A stretch of 64,000 bases of DNA from Paenimyroides baculatum (GTDB lineage: Bacteria > Bacteroidota > Bacteroidia > Flavobacteriales > Flavobacteriaceae), in contig NZ_VWSG01000002.1 of assembly GCF_008629655.1 (NCBI RefSeq), positions 1 to 64,000 of the forward strand, given 5' to 3'. The translations under genes and the position numbers were made by a program. Of the stretch, positions 58,520-64,000 are shown one piece after another. Positions within the stretch are counted from its first letter, which is position 1, and each line of letters opens with the position of its first letter. The notes under the pieces are model-generated. The model was not told the DNA's origin. It searched no databases and saw nothing but the letters and a program-made list of their open reading frames with translations.

Positions 58520-60229
58520 ATGAAAAAAATCACATTAATATTGTTTCTTTTTCTTGCGATTAACAATTTATTTAGTCAATCATTATATAATAGAGAATGG
58601 GGAAAAGTTAACTTGGGTCCAAGTAGGGTTTTTGAAGTTAAGCATAGTACTGAAGAATTATTTATAGATGAAACTTACTTTGGATATATTTATATTCACA
58701 ATAAAATTAATTCTACTAAAACCCTTTTCTACAAGTTTCCACACCCTAATCCTCCTCTATCCAAACATGCTGTTCGTATTGAAAATATGAAATTTGACAA
58801 TAATGAAAATTTAATTGTTTATGGTAGAACTCATAATGCTGATTTAGCAACTGCCGGAGCGTATAGTAAAACCCCAATAACTACCCAGTTTAGTGGCTTT
58901 TCTTTTATAGCTAAAATAAGTCGATCAGGGCAATTATTATGGTTTACATATTTCCATGATCTGGCTCAAAATGCTTCCAGCTTGGCAATTGACAAAAATA
59001 ATAATATATATGTTTTAAGTAGAAGAGATAAAAATGATGTATTGTCAACAAATAGTTTTCAAAGCACTGGTGATCTATTATCAAATATAAATTATCAGGA
59101 AGTTATCAGCAAACTAGATACAAATGGTAAACATGTTTGGAGTACTTTTTATTTTAAAGATGACTCTAACATTAGAAACATCATCGCAAGCGATAACGGT
59201 TTGTATGTTTATGGTGAACATTTAGGTGGAAATGGATCAAGCAATTATTTTGGAACAATAGGAAGTTACCAGGAATATTCATCAGGTTTGAAGTCGAACG
59301 GTAATTCTGGAACTACTTTTATCACAAAATTTAATTTCAATGGTTCAAGAATTTGGAGTTCTTATTTTGGTGAACAAATTTCTAAATGTCCAATGAATAA
59401 TAGTTCTTTCCCATATAGCATGACAGTTATTGGTGATGATGCTTACATTTTAACTGATCTAATAAATATAAGTACACCTGCAAAAAATATAGCAACAAAT
59501 AATGCTTATCTAACCACACCAATATCTACATTTAAAAATACAACTTTAACTAAATTTACTAGCGATGGTAAACGTAGTTTTACAACTTACTTACACAGTG
59601 GTAGGGTAATACAAAAAACAAATGGCAATGACCTATTCATAACTGGTGAAATAGAAAACACTATACCTAACTTAAATAGTTTAACAACACAAAATGCTTA
59701 TCAAAAGCAACATGGTGGCAAATCTGATATTTATACTTATATTTTATCTGGCAATGATTCTGCTTTAAAGTATGGGTCGTTTTATGGGGGAGATGGTGTG
59801 GATTCAGGTGTTGCTGTAACAACTACAAATGGTTATTATATTTTTGGTAGTTCATTTGGAAATTCATCTGCTTCAACTCTATTTGATAATTCAGGAGGCA
59901 TGTTTTATGGTTCTACTAGTGCTGGATTTAATGGTGCATTTATGGCATATTTTACAACAAAACCATTAAGCAGTAATGAATTTAGTAAATTTAATGTTAA
60001 TATTTACCCAAACCCAACTGTAGATATTTTAAATATACAAAGATCTGAAATATTTCCAAATAACACAAGTGCAACTGTTTACGGTGTTAATGGTAAAAGA
60101 GTTTTAAATTTCTCATTACAAAATTCAACCCTAAATACGCTGGATGTATCTAATTTAACATCGGGTGTTTACATTTTACAAATAAGTGGAGATAATGTTA
60201 ACCAAACATTTAAGTTTATTAAAAAATAA
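58520..60229 (+). CDS. Secreted T9SS type A sorting-domain protein (paralogue 1)
   Basis: The 569-residue protein has a signal peptide (MKKITLILFLFLAINNLFSQ), a large repeat-rich part (about 40-480) with SBBP-like blades, and a T9SS type A C-terminal domain (about 490-569: VNIYPNPTVDILNIQ, VYGVNGKRVLNF, LTSGVYILQISG, FKFIKK). SBBP-like motifs include GQLLWFTYFHDLAQNASSLA followed by IDKNNNIYVL, and DTNGKHVWSTFYF. It is secreted by the T9SS and likely attached to the cell surface or released; the function is unknown. The next gene is a close paralogue, so it arose by tandem duplication. Confidence 0.85.
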   Translation: MKKITLILFLFLAINNLFSQSLYNREWGKVNLGPSRVFEVKHSTEELFIDETYFGYIYIHNKINSTKTLFYKFPHPNPPLSKHAVRIENMKFDNNENLIVYGRTHNADLATAGAYSKTPITTQFSGFSFIAKISRSGQLLWFTYFHDLAQNASSLAIDKNNNIYVLSRRDKNDVLSTNSFQSTGDLLSNINYQEVISKLDTNGKHVWSTFYFKDDSNIRNIIASDNGLYVYGEHLGGNGSSNYFGTIGSYQEYSSGLKSNGNSGTTFITKFNFNGSRIWSSYFGEQISKCPMNNSSFPYSMTVIGDDAYILTDLINISTPAKNIATNNAYLTTPISTFKNTTLTKFTSDGKRSFTTYLHSGRVIQKTNGNDLFITGEIENTIPNLNSLTTQNAYQKQHGGKSDIYTYILSGNDSALKYGSFYGGDGVDSGVAVTTTNGYYIFGSSFGNSSASTLFDNSGGMFYGSTSAGFNGAFMAYFTTKPLSSNEFSKFNVNIYPNPTVDILNIQRSEIFPNNTSATVYGVNGKRVLNFSLQNSTLNTLDVSNLTSGVYILQISGDNVNQTFKFIKK

Positions 60230-60234
60230 TAATT

Positions 60235-62010
60235 ATGAAAAAATTATTTTCTTTTTTACTTATAATTACATGTTTTAATTCGTACTGTCAACTTTATAAA
60301 AGAGCATGGGGCACTTTATTACCTATAAGTTTTAAAACTATATGTTCACCCCCTCCAAATTGTGATACTGTATATTTTCATAATAATAATTTAGTAGCTC
60401 ATTTAGAACAAAAATCTAATACTCTTTATCATACAGATTTTGATTTGAATAGAATTTATAAAACCAGCACAATTAATCCGTCTACTTCATTATTCTATAC
60501 CATTCCTCATACAGGAGGTGGCTCTTTAATTAAATCTATAAAAACAACATCTAAAGGAGATCTAATAATATGTGGTAGAACATTAGTTAACGGCTTAGCA
60601 ACAGCAGGTGCATACAGTACTACCCCAATAGCTTCTTTATTTACTGGCAGTGGATATGTAGCTAAGATTGATACTTCTGGCAAATTAGTTTGGTTTACAT
60701 ATTTTCACCCTATTTTACAAAACTCATCAAGTTTAACTGTTGATAAGAATGATAATATTTATATTATAACAGATAGGGAAAAAACAGAAAAATTAACAGC
60801 TAACACGTTTCAAAGTAATGGCGATCTTACACATCCACTAATTTATATGAATGCCATTAGTAAATTAGACACAAACGGAAAACACCAATGGAGTACTTTT
60901 TATAGCAAAGATCACTCAATAATAAGAAGTATCATAGCATCTACAAATGGTGTATATGTGTATGGTGAACATTTAGAAAGTAATGCTAGCAGCAATTACT
61001 TTGGGTCTTCAGGAAGTTTCCAAGAATATGCTACTGGAATGACAACTGCAGGTACAAATAATGCTAATACAGTGTTTATATCTAAGTTTAATTTTAATGG
61101 CACCCGTGCCTGGAGTTCTTATTTTGGTGTTGATAGATCTTTAGCTGCTCAAAACAATATTTTATCTTATAATAGTAGTCTTACAGTCATTAATGACGAC
61201 GCTTTCATTTTAACAAATCATGAAATAAGACCCGGTATTTCTAAAAATATTACTACAAAAGGTGTTCTCTTAGAAGCACCTGTTTCAAATTCCCAAATAG
61301 ATATTACTTTAACTAAATTTCTAGGAAACGGACAAAGAGGTTGGACAACCTTTTTGTATACAGGAAATATAATTGAAGCAAACAATATTGAATTGTTTGT
61401 TAGTTCAACAGTAAAAAAGACAGATCCTTTTGCTTCTAATTTATCTACAAATAATGCGTATCAAAAAAATCATGGTGGTACAGATGACACTTTTTCAACT
61501 ATAATATCAACCGATGGCAAAAAGAGAAGTTATGCAAGTTTTTATGGCTTTGTAGGTACTGATAATGGAGTTGCATTCCCAACTTCGAAAGGATATTTTT
61601 GTATTGGTTACACTTTTGGTAATACAAGTAGATTTACTTCCTTAACATTTAGTACTGCAAATTCGCCAATTAAAAAACTTTCAAGAAATACAAAAGGCGA
61701 GTTAACATTTAAAGGTAATTATATTGCATATTTCACAACAGAATCTGTTACTAATAAAGAATTTAATCAACAAACTTTTAATGTTTACCCTAATCCTGCT
61801 ACAGATATACTAAATATACAATCTAAAGAAAACTTACCTGAAAATACATCTTTCACAATTTATGATCTATCAGGTAAAATAGTATTGAATCACTCTGCAG
61901 TACATTCAAATCTAAATCAGATGAATATATCCAATTTAAGTTCGGGCGCCTATATATTGCAAATAAATAATCCAAATATTAATCAATCATTTAAGTTTAT
62001 TAAAAAATAA
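60235..62010 (+). CDS. Secreted T9SS type A sorting-domain protein (paralogue 2)
   Basis: The 591-residue protein has a signal peptide (MKKLFSFLLIITCFNSYCQ), the same SBBP-like repeat region as its neighbour (LATAGAYSTTPIA, GKLVWFTYFHPILQNSSSLT, DTNGKHQWSTFYSKDHSIIR, NTVFISKFNFNGTRAWSSYF), and the T9SS type A tail (FNVYPNPATDILNIQ, IYDLSGKIVLNHS, LSSGAYILQINN, FKFIKK). It starts five bases after the paralogue and shares its transcript. Its N-terminal 60 residues carry a Cys/Pro-rich insert (CSPPPNCDT) absent from paralogue 1. Confidence 0.85.
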   Translation: MKKLFSFLLIITCFNSYCQLYKRAWGTLLPISFKTICSPPPNCDTVYFHNNNLVAHLEQKSNTLYHTDFDLNRIYKTSTINPSTSLFYTIPHTGGGSLIKSIKTTSKGDLIICGRTLVNGLATAGAYSTTPIASLFTGSGYVAKIDTSGKLVWFTYFHPILQNSSSLTVDKNDNIYIITDREKTEKLTANTFQSNGDLTHPLIYMNAISKLDTNGKHQWSTFYSKDHSIIRSIIASTNGVYVYGEHLESNASSNYFGSSGSFQEYATGMTTAGTNNANTVFISKFNFNGTRAWSSYFGVDRSLAAQNNILSYNSSLTVINDDAFILTNHEIRPGISKNITTKGVLLEAPVSNSQIDITLTKFLGNGQRGWTTFLYTGNIIEANNIELFVSSTVKKTDPFASNLSTNNAYQKNHGGTDDTFSTIISTDGKKRSYASFYGFVGTDNGVAFPTSKGYFCIGYTFGNTSRFTSLTFSTANSPIKKLSRNTKGELTFKGNYIAYFTTESVTNKEFNQQTFNVYPNPATDILNIQSKENLPENTSFTIYDLSGKIVLNHSAVHSNLNQMNISNLSSGAYILQINNPNINQSFKFIKK

Positions 62011-62042
62011 AAAAGCCTCAGATAAATCTGAGGCTTTTTTAT
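62008..62042. terminator. Bidirectional terminator between paralogue 2 and the cysteine desulfurase gene
   Basis: AAAAAAGCCTCAGA and TCTGAGGCTTTTTT form a 14-bp stem around TAAA, with T/A runs on both sides; the desulfurase stop is inside it. Confidence 0.92.
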
Positions 62043-63163
62043 ATTCCTTTTAAAACATCAATTAAATAATCAATTTCTTCTTGTTTGTTTTCATGACCGA
62101 ATGACACACGTAAACTCGGTTTTTTAATTTCAACATCGTCCAAGAATTCGGCTAAAACGTGTGATGGTTTCTGGCTTCCCGATTGACAGGCACTTCCGCG
62201 AGAAACGGCAATTCCTTTCATATCTAACTGAAACAACATCATTGCAGCTTTCTCTGGTGAAAATGGTAAACGAATGTTTAACACGTTGTAAAAAGTTGAT
62301 CCGTTTCCGTTGAACTGCACATCAGCAAAGCTTTCCTGTAGTTTCGCTTTGCAGTAATCGCGTAATCCGGTAATTTTTGTACGGTCTTTATTTAAATCCT
62401 GATACGATAATTCTAACGCTTTTGCCATACCAACAACCTGATGAGGCGCTTCGGTGCCGGCACGCATTCCTTTTTCTTGTTCGCCACCAACGATCAATGG
62501 TTTTAAAACATTTTTCTTACGAATAAACACAAATCCTGCGCCTTTTGGACCGTGAAATTTATGTGCTGATGCTACGATAAAATCAATAGGAATTTCATCT
62601 AAAGGAATTTCAACTTTTCCTACAGATTGAACGGTATCTGAATGAAACAAAGCATTGTGCTGCTGTGCCAAATCGGCAACTCGTTTTAAATCTAAAATCG
62701 TTCCTATTTCATTGTTAACATGCATCAAACTAATTAATGTAGGCTGATTGTCTTTCAACAATTCTTCTAAATGGTTATAGTCGATCTCGCTGTTTGGCAA
62801 AACGTTTACATAATCGATCTTTGTACCATATTCTTTCTCCATTTCTTTGATAGAATACAAGGTGCAATGATGTTCCATGCGGGTTGTAATAATACGTTTG
62901 ATACCTAAATCACGAACAGAAGAACGAATGATCCAGTTATTACCTTCGGTTCCGCACGATGTAAAAATAATTTCACTTGCCGTTACATTAAACTGCTTTG
63001 CAATGGTTTTGCGCGATGCTTCGATTAATGCTTTTGTATGGCGACCAATTGAATAGGTTGATGAAGGATTTCCGAAATCGTTCGTTAAAATTTTAATCAT
63101 TTCTTCAACTACTTCTGGTCTAACAGATGTGGTAGCCGCATTATCAAAATATATCTGGTTCAT
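62039..63163 (-). CDS. Cysteine desulfurase (NifS/IscS-like)
   Basis: The PLP enzyme takes sulfur from Cys for Fe-S clusters and thiolated tRNA. The 374-residue protein has IYFDNAATTSVRPEVV, the PLP His-rich TRMEHHCTLYSIKEME, Schiff-base Lys in SAHKFHGPKG, and the persulfide Cys in AVSRGSACQSGSQKPSHVL. This is the NifS/IscS (group I) pattern, with a longer Cys loop than SufS. Its ATG overlaps the stop of the upstream EamA gene (TAATG). No iscU/sufE lies nearby in the window. Confidence 0.93.
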   Translation of the reverse strand: MNQIYFDNAATTSVRPEVVEEMIKILTNDFGNPSSTYSIGRHTKALIEASRKTIAKQFNVTASEIIFTSCGTEGNNWIIRSSVRDLGIKRIITTRMEHHCTLYSIKEMEKEYGTKIDYVNVLPNSEIDYNHLEELLKDNQPTLISLMHVNNEIGTILDLKRVADLAQQHNALFHSDTVQSVGKVEIPLDEIPIDFIVASAHKFHGPKGAGFVFIRKKNVLKPLIVGGEQEKGMRAGTEAPHQVVGMAKALELSYQDLNKDRTKITGLRDYCKAKLQESFADVQFNGNGSTFYNVLNIRLPFSPEKAAMMLFQLDMKGIAVSRGSACQSGSQKPSHVLAEFLDDVEIKKPSLRVSFGHENKQEEIDYLIDVLKGI

Positions 63164-63999
63164 TACTTTAAAAATTTCTTGGTTAGATTAGTTAAAATTC
63201 GGTAGTTAAAAATAAAAACCGATAGCAAAATTAAGAAATATGAAACAAACTGTAAAGTATTTATGTGTTCTTTATAATAAAAGATTGCCAATAAAAATGC
63301 TATCAACGGATTTATATACAACATTACCCCAACGTTTGATGCCGACGCGCCTTTTAAAGCATACAAATTCATATATAAAGGTGCCAATGTAAACAAGGTT
63401 GCTATTGCTAAAATATACAGGTAAAATGATGGATTTACCGGTACGCTGAAACCGTTTACAAAATAATAAGGTAATGATAGAATGAATATCAGAATAATTT
63501 GAAAAGCGAGTGTGTTTAGCTTGTCAAAATAAATGTTTGATCGTTGTGAGATTAAATAAAAAGCATAAGTAAAAGCTACAACAAAAGCGAAAAACAAGTT
63601 GTTTGAATTGCTTACAAAACAGATTATACAGCCAATTGTACTTATTAAAACTGCAATCCACTGTATTTTTTGAAGCTTTTCTTTTAAGATGATGTTTGCC
63701 AGAAATGTAGTGATAATCGGACAGATTAAATAGGCAAACGATGCAGATTGTACATTAATTTGATTTACCACATAAATAAACAAAAACCAGTTGATACCAA
63801 GCAATAACCCACCAATTGTTGTTAGACCCAAACTTCTTTTTTTGTCTTTTTCGGGAAGTTTTTTAAAGTTTTTAAGATCGTTTAAAAGTATCTTCTTTCT
63901 AAATAAAAGCGTAAAACAAACAATAATAACAGCCGAAAAGGAAATTCTGTAAAACAAAATATCGAATGACGGTACGTAAGAAATAGGTTTTAAAGCCAA
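63163..63999 (-). CDS. EamA/RhaT-type transporter, truncated by the window end
   Basis: The visible 278 residues contain nine or ten membrane helices of an EamA-type transporter. The first helix seems missing: the sequence begins ALKPISYVPSFDILFYR, which in the family follows helix 1. Two EamA repeats are visible (ILKEKLQKIQWIAVLISTIG, YYKEHINTLQFVSYFLILLS). The frame has no stop before the edge, so the gene probably starts beyond 64000. It is coupled to the cysteine desulfurase gene; the substrate is unknown. Confidence 0.82.
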   Translation of the reverse strand: MALKPISYVPSFDILFYRISFSAVIIVCFTLLFRKKILLNDLKNFKKLPEKDKKRSLGLTTIGGLLLGINWFLFIYVVNQINVQSASFAYLICPIITTFLANIILKEKLQKIQWIAVLISTIGCIICFVSNSNNLFFAFVVAFTYAFYLISQRSNIYFDKLNTLAFQIILIFILSLPYYFVNGFSVPVNPSFYLYILAIATLFTLAPLYMNLYALKGASASNVGVMLYINPLIAFLLAIFYYKEHINTLQFVSYFLILLSVFIFNYRILTNLTKKFLK

Positions 64000-64000
64000 A

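Noticed and set aside
1..64000. tRNA, rRNA or tmRNA genes
   Set aside because: No cloverleaf with TTCGAATC-type arms or conserved rRNA string was recognised in any intergenic gap, although a covariance search could not be run.

Overview
The window looks like chromosomal DNA of a low-GC member of the Bacteroidota, most likely the Flavobacteriaceae. The signs are two tandem secreted proteins with type IX secretion (T9SS) C-terminal sorting domains, many Bacteroidota-type promoters (TTG, about 19 bases, TAnnTTTG) in place of E. coli-type ones, very few Shine-Dalgarno sites, and lineage-typical families (DUF4834, LytS/LytTR pairs with 2TM proteins, LVIVD lipoproteins, fused E1 alpha/beta 2-oxoacid dehydrogenase). 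I saw no rRNA, tRNA or CRISPR array.

Positions 1 to about 8,190 are an accessory region. The left edge seems to hold the end of an IS3-like insertion sequence that cuts off a DUF6577/AbiEi-like gene. Next come an XRE regulator with a near-perfect operator over its promoter, about 1.2 kb of repeated structured elements whose outer stems differ in sequence but keep their pairing, two large genes that look like a divergent pair of double nucleotidyltransferase-like/HEPN-like proteins, and two genes that sit in integron-type cassettes bounded by attC-like sites. No integrase is visible, so the cassettes resemble a cluster of attC sites lacking an integrase.

From 8.5 kb the content is mostly housekeeping. 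It holds the pstSCAB phosphate importer, a glycosyltransferase, CrcB with a YfhO-type membrane protein, a rhodanese with an AlaDH-like dehydrogenase, UvrD helicase with a Sua5-type protein, a NUDIX hydrolase with an EamA transporter, an abundant OmpA porin, UvrB, two LVIVD lipoproteins, PabA/TrpG with alkaline phosphatase, and LysA. Two LytS/LytTR two-component systems follow (34.3-36.6 kb and 45.3-47.1 kb). Between and after them lie NdpA, a nitroreductase, PurC, the fused E1 dehydrogenase, a TetR regulator with a 2OG-Fe(II) oxygenase, TrmH and a sirtuin without the usual zinc cysteines.

From 48.8 to 55.3 kb lies a complete seven-gene Mrp/Mnh Na+/H+ antiporter operon followed by a glycerophosphodiesterase. 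The right end holds an RlmL-like rRNA methyltransferase, a SAM methyltransferase with a ZIP transporter, the two T9SS paralogues, a cysteine desulfurase and a truncated EamA transporter.

Two intergenic regions (43.4-43.5 kb and 47.1-47.24 kb) each have a good promoter and a strong terminator about 110 nt apart with no reading frame between; both are candidate small RNAs. The best candidates for undescribed biology are the covarying repeat family at 1.69-2.84 kb, the NT/HEPN-like gene pair beside it, and the integrase-less cassettes.
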